DNA of 42,535 bases from Xenococcaceae cyanobacterium MO_188.B19 (lineage in GTDB: Bacteria > Cyanobacteriota > Cyanobacteriia > Cyanobacteriales > Xenococcaceae). Positions 8,582 through 19,271 of this stretch are shown here, piece by piece (the first letter of the stretch is position 1; the number at the start of each line of letters is the position of its first letter). The notes beneath the pieces are model-generated. The model made no database searches. It saw nothing but the letters and a program-made list of their open reading frames with translations, and was not told the DNA's origin. The position numbers were made by a program, and so were the translations under genes. The stretch is from positions 1-42,535 of the forward strand of contig JASJDF010000003.1 of NCBI GenBank assembly GCA_030065715.1, in the 5' to 3' direction.

Positions 8582-11266
8582 ATGAAAGTTTTACAGCCAT
8601 CTGTGCGAGAACATCATTATTGGCAAATTATAAAAAGACATCAAGTTTTAGGAGGAACAGTACTACTAGTTGTCAGTTTATTAGGTATTATTATTACTGC
8701 TCTAGCAGAGCCTGTTTATGAAGCGGAAGTTAAATTAAAATTTAAATCAAATATTTTTGATAGCGATTTGATAAATGATGATAATAATCAATTAATTGAA
8801 AGTTTAGGCATTTTGTTCAATCAAGATATTTTTATAAATACGGAAATTGAAGAAATAAAAAATTATCACTTAATTGAAAAAACTATTGATGATTTAGAGC
8901 AGAAAAACACAACGTCTCACTTTCTGTTTAATAAAGAAAAGTTCCTTGATAATCTTACATTGGAGAAAGTAAAGCATACTAATGTACTGGTAGTAAAATA
9001 TCGAGATACTAAGCCAATAAAAGCCCAAGAAGCAGTTAATCAACTAGTTAGAAACTATATCGCTACGAATCAAGAAAAAGTTGGTCAAACCAGACTACTT
9101 CTTGAAGAACAATTACCTCAGTTTGAGCAAAAACTACAAGAGACAGAAACTGCCATTCGCCAAATTCAAGAAGAAACACAAATCTTTGCTCCTCAAGAAG
9201 AAGCGATGATTATTGCCACCAATATGGAAGTAGTGCAACAAAAAATTGCTAAGTTACAAGGGCAAATTGCCAGTGTTAATGCTAAATCTGCCTATATCCG
9301 TAGTAAATTGGGTATGAATGCTGAACAAGCGATCGCAGCTACCACAGTTGTTCAGTCTCCTGATATTCAACAAGCAGTAAGACAACTACAACAATTAGAG
9401 TCCCAATTAAATCAACAAACAACCCGTTTTCCGGAAAATAATCCAATTATTACAAATTTGGAAGAGAAAATTGCTCGACAAAAACAATTAATCCAACAAA
9501 AAATTCAAAATATTGCTACTTCTCAAGGCTTAAATTTAAATCAAGCCCGAGATTTCGGTAGTATTCAGCAAGAATTGACAGCAGAATTAATTAAACTTGA
9601 AGCCAGTCATCTAGGGCTGCAACAAGAAATTACTTACCTTTTAGGACTAGAGAAGGCTCAACGAGAAAAAGCAAATCTTTTACCTCAAGCTTTACAAAAA
9701 CTCAAACAGCTACAGAGGCAATTGGCATTTTTCCAAGCTGATTATCAAGCCCTACTCCAACAGATTAGAAATGTTCAAGGGACGAAAAACCCTTTATTGA
9801 ATAATGTTCAGGTTATTGCCTATGCGGAAGTACCAATCAAACCGATCCGATACGAGTATATTGATTATTTGATTTCTATTGGTGTGGGATTGTTAGCAGC
9901 AACTGTGATCATTGTTCTAGCAGAAATTACCGATACTTCTGTTAATACTATCGAAAAAGCCACAAAACTTTTTGGCTACACTTGGCTGGGAATTATCCCT
10001 GATACTATTAAATCTATGCCAACAGAAGCTTTATCAAAATTGCAATTAACACCTCGTACCTTTCAAGATTCTTTCTATTCTCATCCAGCATCATCAATAG
10101 ATCTAGAACAGTTAGAAGTTGACTCCCCATTACCAAAAGTCGTTGTCAAAGATTACCCTGGTGCTTCTGAAAGTGAATCTTATCGGATGTTACAGTCTAA
10201 TATCAAATTCTTAGCTACTTATAAAGAAGTTAAAGTTATTGTAGTTACTAGTTCTGTGTCTCAAGAAGGAAAATCCACCATAGCTGCGAATTTAGCTTGT
10301 GCCATGGCTCAAGCCAGACATAAAGTACTCTTAATCGATGGTAATTTACACTATCCTATACAGCATCGCATTTGGAATACAACTTCTATGTCCTCTCAAG
10401 ATTCTGAGGAAAACTGTTTCGGCTTGAGTAACATAATTGAGGGACAAATTGATACCAACCAGGGGATTCAAAAAGTTTTCCCCAAACTAGATTTAGTTTC
10501 ATCAGGTACTATTCCTTCTTCCCCTGCGAGTCTATTAGACTCTTCTCGAATGAAAGATGTGATGGATCATTGGCGGAAAATTTATGATTTTATTATCGTT
10601 GATACTCCAGCTTTGGACTTAGCTGCCGATGCCCCAATTTTAGGTCGAATTGCTGATGGAGTATTGTTGGTAGTAAATCCTGATAGTCTTAATTATTCTA
10701 AAGTTAATTTTGCCAAAGAAATTCTTTTGCGATCTGGGCAAAATGTCTTAGGAATTGTGTTCAATAAAATCGATCCTAAACTTGAACCAAAAAATTATTT
10801 TTATCATGCTTTAGAAGAGCGACTTCAGGAAGCTTCTAAGCCTAAAGTGATTAAACCATCTAGAGAAGAATTATGGCTTAGTGTTTCACAGATGTCTCAG
10901 GAATCTAAAAGACCTAAAATGATGTTAACACCAGAAGAAATTATTTCTATTCCTAAAGATCAACTTCAAGATATTGTTAATTATTTACAGGAAGATTTAG
11001 AAGAACTAACCCAACTAGTCAAAGAACAAGAAGAAGAACTCTTTATGCAAAGTCAAATGGTAAAAAAATTACAAAAAAGAGTTAATCTTTCTAGAGATAT
11101 TGATCGTTCGTTTTTGGGACAACAGTTGACCCAAGAACAAGAACGCAAAAATATGTTGAATGCAACCTTAGTTGGTCAAAGACGTAATCTGGAGCGAAAA
11201 CAACGAATGTTACGGCAATATCGTCAGGCGTTAACTGTAAAGCAAAGCAAACTCAATAATCATTGA
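8582..11266 (+). CDS. Polysaccharide biosynthesis tyrosine autokinase-like protein (Wzz + BY-kinase/CpsD ATPase)
   Basis: N-terminal Wzz-like TM and long coiled coil, second TM, Walker A TSSVSQEGKSTIAANLA, Walker A' KVLLIDGNL, Walker B FIIVDTPALD. Confidence 0.88.
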   Translation: MKVLQPSVREHHYWQIIKRHQVLGGTVLLVVSLLGIIITALAEPVYEAEVKLKFKSNIFDSDLINDDNNQLIESLGILFNQDIFINTEIEEIKNYHLIEKTIDDLEQKNTTSHFLFNKEKFLDNLTLEKVKHTNVLVVKYRDTKPIKAQEAVNQLVRNYIATNQEKVGQTRLLLEEQLPQFEQKLQETETAIRQIQEETQIFAPQEEAMIIATNMEVVQQKIAKLQGQIASVNAKSAYIRSKLGMNAEQAIAATTVVQSPDIQQAVRQLQQLESQLNQQTTRFPENNPIITNLEEKIARQKQLIQQKIQNIATSQGLNLNQARDFGSIQQELTAELIKLEASHLGLQQEITYLLGLEKAQREKANLLPQALQKLKQLQRQLAFFQADYQALLQQIRNVQGTKNPLLNNVQVIAYAEVPIKPIRYEYIDYLISIGVGLLAATVIIVLAEITDTSVNTIEKATKLFGYTWLGIIPDTIKSMPTEALSKLQLTPRTFQDSFYSHPASSIDLEQLEVDSPLPKVVVKDYPGASESESYRMLQSNIKFLATYKEVKVIVVTSSVSQEGKSTIAANLACAMAQARHKVLLIDGNLHYPIQHRIWNTTSMSSQDSEENCFGLSNIIEGQIDTNQGIQKVFPKLDLVSSGTIPSSPASLLDSSRMKDVMDHWRKIYDFIIVDTPALDLAADAPILGRIADGVLLVVNPDSLNYSKVNFAKEILLRSGQNVLGIVFNKIDPKLEPKNYFYHALEERLQEASKPKVIKPSREELWLSVSQMSQESKRPKMMLTPEEIISIPKDQLQDIVNYLQEDLEELTQLVKEQEEELFMQSQMVKKLQKRVNLSRDIDRSFLGQQLTQEQERKNMLNATLVGQRRNLERKQRMLRQYRQALTVKQSKLNNH

Positions 11267-11470
11267 ATATATACCCTGAGGTATCTTGCTCCGACAATAG
11301 CAAGTTTTAAGTGCACCATAGATTTAAAACCTACCTTTTCTCGCTCTACTCCTATTGATATTTTATTTTATAGATAATAACCTTAAGGCTAAATATGCTC
11401 GAACTAAGATATTATTTAAGACAACTTGAATATTATATTTTGAGTTGGTTTCTGAGTTGATTAATTAATC

Positions 11471-12991
11471 ATGACATTAGAGAGAAACAGTTTTTTTGAT
11501 GATTCTTTAGATAAAAAAGTTATTAAGCAACGCATTAGCGAATTAGATCAAGCGAAAGTTGGCTTTTACAGTATTGGTCTATATCCAGCTTCTCTTGCTT
11601 ATAATTCAGCTATGCAAAAAAGCGAAAAACCTTTATTGTTAGCTCCTCGTCCTAATCGTGAATTGTTAGGAGCATTTTCTAAAGATGCCATCAAAGGAAT
11701 GGATCCCAGACACGTCACAAAACTCCATAGAATTTCTAGTCATAAAGAGGAAGATCATTCAGTATCCAATACTCTAGAATATCTCATTGCTAAATGTGAT
11801 TTAGTTATTCTCAGTGCTAATAGTAAATACATTGAGCAAGACCTTATAGAAGCTTGTACCATTAGAAAACAACTGAATCGGGAAAATGTAGTGTTAGCCT
11901 GTCTTGCAGGGTCATTTAGTCATGATAAAAAAGAAAATACTTCTTATGTATTATGCGAAAAGAATCCCAACTTAGGGTTTTTCTCTGGCTTTCATCGTCA
12001 TGGTGCTTTGCGTGACCCCGTAGATAGTTTCACAGCTAATTTTTGCCATCCTGATGCTTTAACGGCTCTAATAGGAGCGCATATACTCAATAAACTTTCT
12101 CCTAATATTCAAGTTTCTCCTGGTATTCATAATGTGGAAGCACAGTATATTAAGGCTGCCAAGAATATGGCATCTATTTTTGCGGGATTTGGCTATGAAT
12201 ATCATCAAGATAATCCTGGGATTCTTCCTACTTTACTTACACTACTCCTCAATCAATGTCTAGACCAAGCAGCAACGGTTTCAATGTGTCGTAAAGACCG
12301 TCATAAACTATATAATCAGCAAACTATTGCTCTAACTGAATTGGGATATGCTGTTCCCAGAATTGAGGCGACTCTGAACAAAGGTGGTTTTATGGAAAGA
12401 GTGCGAGATCATACTTTTTCTCAATTAACGGCAATGGTAGCAGATGTAAGGGGTAGTATGATGCTACCAGTAACGGGGCTTCCCACAAGAAACTTTCAGG
12501 CTGGACAAGTATTAGCTAATGGAATGATTGAAAACGGTCGCTGTCCTGACAATATAGAAGAATTTGAGCAATGGTGCGAGAATGCGGGATTAAATAAAGG
12601 AGCATTAGAAGGATTAAAAGCTTTACGATATTGGCCTCAAATTGAAGAAAAATACTCTATCCCCAATCATGACGCTTCCATGGTTAATCTACTTTATAAA
12701 GCACTATATGGCACTGAAATTGAAAAAGATTTTGCGTTTGAAGTAATGACGGAAAGTCGAGAATTATCTAATTATTGTCAGGAATCTGTTCGACCTGCCC
12801 ATAGTCGAAAATATGCGGATGCCCTGAATAATCTAGACCGTGCGGATGCTCTAGAATTGATTTCTAACGTTGTTATTGCTAATAATGCCAAAAAAGCAAT
12901 TCGCGAGGAAAATGCTGGTGAGGAAAGAGAAGTTACACCTGATGATCCTGCTTATATACAAGTGATAGATTGTATTGAACAAGGTGCTTGA
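11471..12991 (+). CDS. Conserved cyanobacterial protein, GpsA-like NAD(P)-dehydrogenase fold (inferred)
   Basis: 506 aa; KVGFYSIGLYPASLAYNSA, VVLACLAGSF, then KAAKNMASIFAGFGYEYHQDNPGILPTLLTLLLNQCLDQA, arranged like an N-terminal Rossmann domain plus helical C-terminal domain. Confidence 0.5.
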   Translation: MTLERNSFFDDSLDKKVIKQRISELDQAKVGFYSIGLYPASLAYNSAMQKSEKPLLLAPRPNRELLGAFSKDAIKGMDPRHVTKLHRISSHKEEDHSVSNTLEYLIAKCDLVILSANSKYIEQDLIEACTIRKQLNRENVVLACLAGSFSHDKKENTSYVLCEKNPNLGFFSGFHRHGALRDPVDSFTANFCHPDALTALIGAHILNKLSPNIQVSPGIHNVEAQYIKAAKNMASIFAGFGYEYHQDNPGILPTLLTLLLNQCLDQAATVSMCRKDRHKLYNQQTIALTELGYAVPRIEATLNKGGFMERVRDHTFSQLTAMVADVRGSMMLPVTGLPTRNFQAGQVLANGMIENGRCPDNIEEFEQWCENAGLNKGALEGLKALRYWPQIEEKYSIPNHDASMVNLLYKALYGTEIEKDFAFEVMTESRELSNYCQESVRPAHSRKYADALNNLDRADALELISNVVIANNAKKAIREENAGEEREVTPDDPAYIQVIDCIEQGA

Positions 12992-13092
12992 TGATTATTT
13001 TGGGTTGTTATAAATTAATTTGTGATCGCTAATTATTTGGATATTGAAGATAATTCGTTATACTTGTACAAATAATAAGACAGGTTAGAGTT

Positions 13093-13314
13093 GTGAAGAT
13101 AGTAACCTTTAGTGAAGCTAGAAATAAGCTGAAAGATGTTTTAGATCGAGTAGTTGATGATGATGCGGATTACACCATAATTACCAGGCGAGATGCTGAT
13201 GATGGGGTGGTAATGTCTCTTGATTATTTTAACAGCTTACTAGAAACCGTTCATTTACTAAAATCTCCTGCTAATGCTGCTCATTTAGAACGTTCTATTG
13301 CTCAATACCAATAG
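13093..13314 (+). CDS. Type II antitoxin, Phd/YefM family
   Basis: GTG start; MKIVTFSEARNKLKDVLDRVVDDDADYTIITRRDADDGVVMSLDYFNSLLETVHLLKSPANAAHLERSIAQYQ matches the YefM pattern. Confidence 0.9.
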   Translation: MKIVTFSEARNKLKDVLDRVVDDDADYTIITRRDADDGVVMSLDYFNSLLETVHLLKSPANAAHLERSIAQYQ

Positions 13315-13438
13315 CAAGTAATGATATTAAAGTTCCGTTATATTCAAATAGAGAATATTGATTTTTGAATGTTAAGATATTGTTGATATTAGCTATAAAT
13401 TACTAAATTACAGTTATAACTTTTTGACTTTCCTAAAA

Positions 13439-13810
13439 TCAATTTAACCATTTGTATAAAAAATGGCGTTTTCCTTTAGCTAAAATATGCTCTACTTGTT
13501 TTTCTAGATCTTGTTTTTCTTGGGGCGGGAGTCCCCAAATAATATTTCTACTTTGCCAGACTAAAACTGAAATAGTCATACCAATACAAAAGGCTAAACA
13601 AATAGTAGGAATAATATTAAAAGCTAGTCCATAGCGCAGAGCTGTCCAAGTAAAATAGTCTAACCAAAGACTAATTTCTGACCTTAAACCCCAAATTCCA
13701 TAAGCACCAAAAGTTAACCAGGAAAAAACTACAACTATCCAGCGAAAATATACGGTAAGTCGATATAATTTCTTGACTTTTTTATGAAAATTAGGGTCTG
13801 ATGATTGCAT
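13439..13810 (-). CDS. Conserved hypothetical membrane protein
   Basis: 123 aa; two hydrophobic segments; LVWQSRNIIWGLPPQEKQDLEKQVEHILAKGK reads as a conserved cyanobacterial protein. Confidence 0.65.
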   Translation of the reverse strand: MQSSDPNFHKKVKKLYRLTVYFRWIVVVFSWLTFGAYGIWGLRSEISLWLDYFTWTALRYGLAFNIIPTICLAFCIGMTISVLVWQSRNIIWGLPPQEKQDLEKQVEHILAKGKRHFLYKWLN

Positions 13811-13818
13811 AGAAGTAT

Positions 13819-14242
13819 ATCTATATATTGGATAAATTTTTGGATGGTAGGACGGTTTTTCACTCGATTATTTAAAGTAGTTGTTCTTTCTAAATATGGG
13901 ATTACCGAAAAATACGGAGAATCAATAATCCATTGATACATTTCTTGTAAAGTATCAAAACCTCGTATCCATCGATTGTAATTGAGTTTAAAAAAATGAC
14001 TTATTTCTTGAAAATCAGTAGTTATAGTTAAGTCTTTTTTATAGTTCCCCAATTCTCGACGATAAACATAAGACAATATTGATAATAATATCTAAATTAC
14101 CAAAGTCTGGTTTATTACTATAAAACCTAGGAATTTTATAGGCATGATTTAATTTTTCATCCAAGTATTTTCTAATTTCTGTTTCTATTTTGAGGTATTC
14201 TGCTTTTGATATTCTGTCAATTTTATATAAATTTCCACCCAT
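13819..14242 (-). pseudogene. Degraded nucleotidyltransferase-like gene
   Basis: Two frames carry contiguous parts: MGGNLYKIDRISKAEYLKIETEIRKYLDEKLNHAYKIPRFYSNKPDFGNLDIIINI (14242 to ~14080), then LSYVYRRELGNYKKDLTITTDFQEISHFFKLNYNRWIRGFDTLQEMYQWI...KNRPTIQKFIQYID (14076 to 13819). The middle and C-terminus appear missing. Confidence 0.6.
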
Positions 14243-14286
14243 TGGTTAGAAAGTAAATAAACTATAGCACAAGCAAGATTATTGAT

Positions 14287-15240
14287 TTATTCAACAGAAG
14301 AAGTATTACCCAGAGCAATTTTTTTATCTTCTTGACGCATTCTCCACCATGCGAGTAAGGTGCTGGCAATAAAAATACTGGAATAAGCTCCTAGAATAAA
14401 GCCAATAATTAAAGCTAGAGCGAAAAATTTTAGGGTTTCTCCCCCAAACAAGAAAATACCAACTAGAGGTAGCAAAGTGGTGAGGGTGGTATTAATAGAA
14501 CGACCCAAAGTTTGATTAACCGCAGTATCAACAATTTCTTGCATTGAACTATTAGGATTATTATTAATAGTTTCTCGAATTCGATCGTAGATAACTACAG
14601 TATCATTAACAGAAAATCCAATAATAGTTAGTAAAGAAACTAAGAACAGACTATCTATTTCTAGCTGTAGTACTAACCCTAAAACAGCAAATACTCCCGC
14701 AGTAATTATTACATCATGAAACAAAGCTGCGATCGCGAATATAGCATAGTCAAACTTAAATCGCACACTTAAATAGACCACAATCCCAAAGAAAGTAGCA
14801 ATCAAGGCTAACATTCCTGAGACAAATAATTCTTGTCCGATAGTGGGACCTACTGAATCTATTTGGATGGTTTTGGGGTCAAATTGTCCAATTTTCTCGC
14901 TTAAGGCGGTTTGTAGTTGAGTTCTTTGTTCTACATCCAGATTTTTGGTGCGTACCGATAAAACATCTTTGTCATCTCCCAATAACTGAATTATGGGATT
15001 AGCCAAGCCTTGAGCTTCAACAACTTGTCTTACTTCTCCTACTACTATGGGAGAGTCACAATTTCCATCAATAGAACAATCCCTTTCAATTTGTAGGCGA
15101 GTACCACCAATAAAGTCTAATCCTGGGCGAATTGGGGCATTGAGAGTCAAAACGGAATAAGTCATAGCTGCAATACTCAAGAGTATCACTAATCCCGAAA
15201 TACTCCACCATAAACCAGTTTTTTTAACGATACTAATCAT
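14287..15240 (-). CDS. secF: Protein translocase subunit SecF
   Basis: [61 protein letters not shown]. Confidence 0.97.
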   Translation of the reverse strand: MISIVKKTGLWWSISGLVILLSIAAMTYSVLTLNAPIRPGLDFIGGTRLQIERDCSIDGNCDSPIVVGEVRQVVEAQGLANPIIQLLGDDKDVLSVRTKNLDVEQRTQLQTALSEKIGQFDPKTIQIDSVGPTIGQELFVSGMLALIATFFGIVVYLSVRFKFDYAIFAIAALFHDVIITAGVFAVLGLVLQLEIDSLFLVSLLTIIGFSVNDTVVIYDRIRETINNNPNSSMQEIVDTAVNQTLGRSINTTLTTLLPLVGIFLFGGETLKFFALALIIGFILGAYSSIFIASTLLAWWRMRQEDKKIALGNTSSVE

Positions 15241-15245
15241 ATTTG

Positions 15246-16652
15246 TTAATTGTTACTTGCTACTTGTTGATTGAGATTGGGACAAAATAATTCGGGTTTT
15301 TTCCTGACAGTGGGAAAATTTAATACTGTAAATAACATTAAAGTCCGACTACAAGTAACTGCGGTAAACATACTAACTAATACACCAATTCCTAAAGTTA
15401 GGGCAAAACCTCTAACTAAACCAGAGCCAAGAGCAAAGAGGAAGATACAAGCGATTAAAGTTGTGATGTTGCTGTCGATAATGCTAGAAAAAGCCCGATA
15501 AAAACCCGATTCAACGGAGCGATACAAGGTTTTACCACTGCGGAGTTCTTCTCTGGTACGTTCAAAGATTAGCACATTAGCATCTACTGCCATCCCAATA
15601 CTGAGAATAAATCCTGCAATACCAGGTAAAGTAAGAGTAACTCCTACTAAGGAATAACAAGCTAGAGTAAATAAGGCATAAATTACTAGGGCAAGATTGG
15701 CAATAATACCTGGTAGGCGGTAATAAATAGCCATAAAGACTAAAACTAAGACTAGTCCTGAAATTCCTGCATAAATGCTGCGACGAACACTATCTTGTCC
15801 TAATGTTGCTCCCACAGTACGGTTTTCGACAATTTCTACGGGTAGGGGTAAAGCTCCTCCTTCTAGTTGTAGAGAGAGTTGTCTAGCTTCATCTTGAGTA
15901 AAGTTACCGCTAATAGAAACATTCCCCCCACTAATACCAGTATTGGCATATCTGCCATCTACTCCAGGTGCACTAATTAATTGGTCATCTAGGAAAATTC
16001 CTAAACTGCGTCCTGTTCCTGCAATGCTTTTGGTGATTTCAGCAAATTGTTTGGCACCTTCAGAGTTGAAATTGAGATATACTTCCCAACTGTTGCCAAT
16101 TTCTCCTGCACCATAATAGGCTCTTTTAAGGTTTTTGCCAGTCAACCCTGTTTTATCGTAAAGTTGTTCGCTTAATTCGGCAATTCTGGCTTGTTTTACA
16201 GCAATTTCTTCGGCTATTTCTGGGGAAGTTTCAGTAGTTTGGCTTTGTAATAGTTCTAAAATTTCTTGCTGACGAACATTTAGTTCTGCTGTAATTTCAG
16301 GGTCATCGGTTTGGGTTCTAAAGTCTAATTGAGCTGTACCACCCAAGACTTTTTCTGCATCTTGAGGGTCGCTAACTCCTGGTAATTGGACAATTATCCT
16401 ATCTTTGTTCGCCGTTTGGACTATGGCTTCAGACACTCCCAGTTTGTTAACTCGATTGCTGATGACGTTTTTGACTGCGTCGAGTTTTTCGGGGGTTATC
16501 TGAGTTACTTCTTCTGTTGTTTTGACTTGAATAGTTAATTGAGCTCCGCCTCTTAAGTCTAGACCTCTTTGGGGAGGAAGATTGACCAAAGTTGCGATCG
16601 CTGCTATAACTAGCCCTAAGATTAGAACTAAATATGCTTGTTGTTTTTGCAT
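15246..16652 (-). CDS. secD: Protein translocase subunit SecD
   Basis: [74 protein letters not shown]. Confidence 0.97.
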   Translation of the reverse strand: MQKQQAYLVLILGLVIAAIATLVNLPPQRGLDLRGGAQLTIQVKTTEEVTQITPEKLDAVKNVISNRVNKLGVSEAIVQTANKDRIIVQLPGVSDPQDAEKVLGGTAQLDFRTQTDDPEITAELNVRQQEILELLQSQTTETSPEIAEEIAVKQARIAELSEQLYDKTGLTGKNLKRAYYGAGEIGNSWEVYLNFNSEGAKQFAEITKSIAGTGRSLGIFLDDQLISAPGVDGRYANTGISGGNVSISGNFTQDEARQLSLQLEGGALPLPVEIVENRTVGATLGQDSVRRSIYAGISGLVLVLVFMAIYYRLPGIIANLALVIYALFTLACYSLVGVTLTLPGIAGFILSIGMAVDANVLIFERTREELRSGKTLYRSVESGFYRAFSSIIDSNITTLIACIFLFALGSGLVRGFALTLGIGVLVSMFTAVTCSRTLMLFTVLNFPTVRKKPELFCPNLNQQVASNN

Positions 16653-16728
16653 CTACCACTTACCTGCTGCAACAAGTGCTATGATATAACCTTTTGCTGT
16701 GAAGCGAGTAGGGAATATTTGCAGTTAT

Positions 16729-17364
16729 TTATAATTTGAGCAACTTTGGTAGGTCTCGAAGCATTTTACTTGTTCCATCAGTAATAGCCTGTTGAATTAA
16801 GTTAGGGAGCATATTAATGATATCTAGATTGGGAAAAATTTCACTAATTGGGGACTGATGATAAGCTGAGTCTTGATAAAGATAAATAGCTAAACTAGCT
16901 TTGCTATAGATCCACACTTCAGGAACACCGATCGCTCCATATACATCTAAAGTAGTTTTAGAGGTAACATCCGATTCTATTGCTAAATCAGGAGGGGGAT
17001 AAAGATCTAAATCCATATTAATACAACCCCTGACTTTCGCTGCATTCTTGATATATAAACAAGTATCTGGCTCGACTCCTGCTATTTCTTTCCGTTTAAA
17101 AGTAGTTGAACCAAAGTCTTCCCAATCTCTTCCTTGATGTTCTAGTATTTTTTTGACGATATCAGCAATGATTCTGTGGGGTCGCTCATGGATAGCTAAA
17201 GGAGACATTATTTCTAATTTTCCCTGATAGTAAGTCAATCGAACTTGACGTTTTTCTCCTAATTCTTTTAAAACATTTTCAAAGTCTGACCAAGAAAGAG
17301 AATCGATAATTATTGAGCTACCAGGAGCTAATTTAATTGTTTTTATCGGAACAGTAAGAGTCAT
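16729..17364 (-). CDS. Uma2 family endonuclease (DUF820)
   Basis: PD-(D/E)xK-like layout: GVEPDTCLYI, PPDLAIESDVTSKT, GVPEVWIY. Confidence 0.88.
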   Translation of the reverse strand: MTLTVPIKTIKLAPGSSIIIDSLSWSDFENVLKELGEKRQVRLTYYQGKLEIMSPLAIHERPHRIIADIVKKILEHQGRDWEDFGSTTFKRKEIAGVEPDTCLYIKNAAKVRGCINMDLDLYPPPDLAIESDVTSKTTLDVYGAIGVPEVWIYSKASLAIYLYQDSAYHQSPISEIFPNLDIINMLPNLIQQAITDGTSKMLRDLPKLLKL

Positions 17365-17396
17365 TTTAAAAGCCTAATATCATATTATTAATTGTC

Positions 17397-18062
17397 TCAT
17401 CTCTCTAACTTAGTTAGAGAAATATTAGCTGCTTCTTTGACTTGGGGATGGTTATCTTTGGCAAGAAATTTGAGGGCGGAAATACTTTTGGGAGTATTGA
17501 GATTTCCCAAGGCTTCTGCTAGTCTTTGACGAATTAACCAATCATCGGAACCAGCAAAACGTAGGATACTATCTACTGCATCAATAGCTTTAATTTCCCC
17601 TAGTGCAGCGATCGCAGCTTGTTGTAAAATAACTTCATTGCTATCTAAAGCCCCTATTAGTAGATCTTTAGCTCGCTCATCTTGCAAGTTTCCTAAAGAT
17701 ACCGCAGCACTAAACCTAACTAACCAGTTATCATCCTCATAAAAAGCTCTGACCAAAGGCTCAAAAGCTCGAATATCTTGTAAATAGCCCAAAGCTCCTG
17801 CTGCATCGGCTCTGATGCCGTAGTCGGCATCATTTTTTAACAGTTCAATTAATAGGGGGTAGGATTCAGGGGTTTTCTTCACTCCCAAGGCAAATACTGC
17901 CATGGAGCGTACGGGCAGAATTTCGTCATATAAAACTTTTTTAATCAGGGGAACTGCTTCTTCTGGTGCAACTTCTCTCAAAGAAACTAAAGCCAACAAA
18001 CGATCTTTGGAGTTAGGACTTTCTAATTTAGTGGCAATCTCTTCTATATTTAATTTAGTCAT
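17397..18062 (-). CDS. HEAT-repeat protein, NblB-like
   Basis: 221 aa of tandem HEAT repeats (e.g. YGIRADAAGALGYLQDIRAFEPLVRAFYEDDNWLVRFSAAVSLGNL). NblB assignment rests on size and repeat type. Confidence 0.65.
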   Translation of the reverse strand: MTKLNIEEIATKLESPNSKDRLLALVSLREVAPEEAVPLIKKVLYDEILPVRSMAVFALGVKKTPESYPLLIELLKNDADYGIRADAAGALGYLQDIRAFEPLVRAFYEDDNWLVRFSAAVSLGNLQDERAKDLLIGALDSNEVILQQAAIAALGEIKAIDAVDSILRFAGSDDWLIRQRLAEALGNLNTPKSISALKFLAKDNHPQVKEAANISLTKLER

Positions 18063-18098
18063 GGTTATGTTATAAGTTTTATCTAGTAATTAATTTAG

Positions 18099-19181
18099 CT
18101 AAATCTTTAACCCACTGCGCCAACGCTGCAAGAACATTGGGATTCGAGCCATAAATAATTTAATTAACCCAGTTTTACTTTTCAAATCAGAATACTTTAA
18201 CAATAATTGACTGATATCGCCAAAATTCAGCCATATATTCTTTTTAGATTCTAAATATTCCGCCAATTCTTGACCATTAAGAATACGACTCAAATCAGAA
18301 TTTAATTCTAAACTTGAAGGCAGAATATGAGGGATACTTGATGGAGCATATCTAGCATTTACCCAAATAGAATCACTACGTTGGCTGTAGTTTTTTGATT
18401 CTGAATGACCAAAACCAATATTTTGAACCAATGACTTGGTGGGAATAAGATGTATTTTATTGTGATATAAAGCGGATAAAGTAGCAGCAATTACCCAATC
18501 AGTTTTGAGATTTTTTTCTAACCAAAACTGATAAGTCATAGTTTGTTTAGTTTCTGCTGTTAGAGGAATATTGGTAAAACTCCCAAAAGGATTATAAGGA
18601 GGTGCGCTATTGGCTAAGTCGATTTCTTGCCAACGATCTGCCCAAATAGCCCACCCCCAAGAATAGAAACGCTTGGAGAAGGTGAAATCTGCCTCTGATT
18701 GATGATATTTTTTTGGGACACTAGCATAAGCACTAATAGAAAATACTTCTTTGCGATCGCGATATACTGTTAGTAAGCGACACATCCGATCATAAAAACC
18801 AGCATTAGGAACTATATCATCTTCCAAATAAACTAAAGAATCATATTCAGCCAGGACTTCGGTTAAACCTAAAATTACATTCAGATTGCCTTTAGGATTG
18901 CGCCCTAAGTTCTCAATTCTAGCTACTATTTTTACTGAAACCAGCTCGGATAAGGCTTCTAGTAATTCAATACATTCTTTAATTAACGGCTCATCTTTGG
19001 GCTTTCTCGCACCATCTACAAAAGCAATTATTTGCTGTGGTAATAAAGATTGTTGTCGAACCCCTGCTATCACTTCTTTGAGTAAATCAGGACGAGTAAA
19101 AGCCACAATCACTAGAGGAGGTAATTGTTTGGGCAGCTTAACTTCATCTAGAGAAACAGGTAATTCTTGGTCATAGTTCAT
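18099..19181 (-). CDS. Glycosyltransferase (GT-A fold)
   Basis: PLVIVAFTRPDLLKEVI N-terminus, DSLVYLEDDIVPN acidic motif, RFYSWGWAIWADRW. Confidence 0.8.
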   Translation of the reverse strand: MNYDQELPVSLDEVKLPKQLPPLVIVAFTRPDLLKEVIAGVRQQSLLPQQIIAFVDGARKPKDEPLIKECIELLEALSELVSVKIVARIENLGRNPKGNLNVILGLTEVLAEYDSLVYLEDDIVPNAGFYDRMCRLLTVYRDRKEVFSISAYASVPKKYHQSEADFTFSKRFYSWGWAIWADRWQEIDLANSAPPYNPFGSFTNIPLTAETKQTMTYQFWLEKNLKTDWVIAATLSALYHNKIHLIPTKSLVQNIGFGHSESKNYSQRSDSIWVNARYAPSSIPHILPSSLELNSDLSRILNGQELAEYLESKKNIWLNFGDISQLLLKYSDLKSKTGLIKLFMARIPMFLQRWRSGLKI

Positions 19182-19271
19182 ATTTAAAACATCAAAAGCT
19201 TTTTCGGCAAAGAGGCGATAATATTATCCTATATTTATTAGTTTGAAAATTTGAACTCTAATAAAATTCCC

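Noticed and set aside
15271-16659. ORFs 15271-15501 (+) and 16447-16659 (-)
   Set aside because: Overlap secD in other frames; low-complexity translations.
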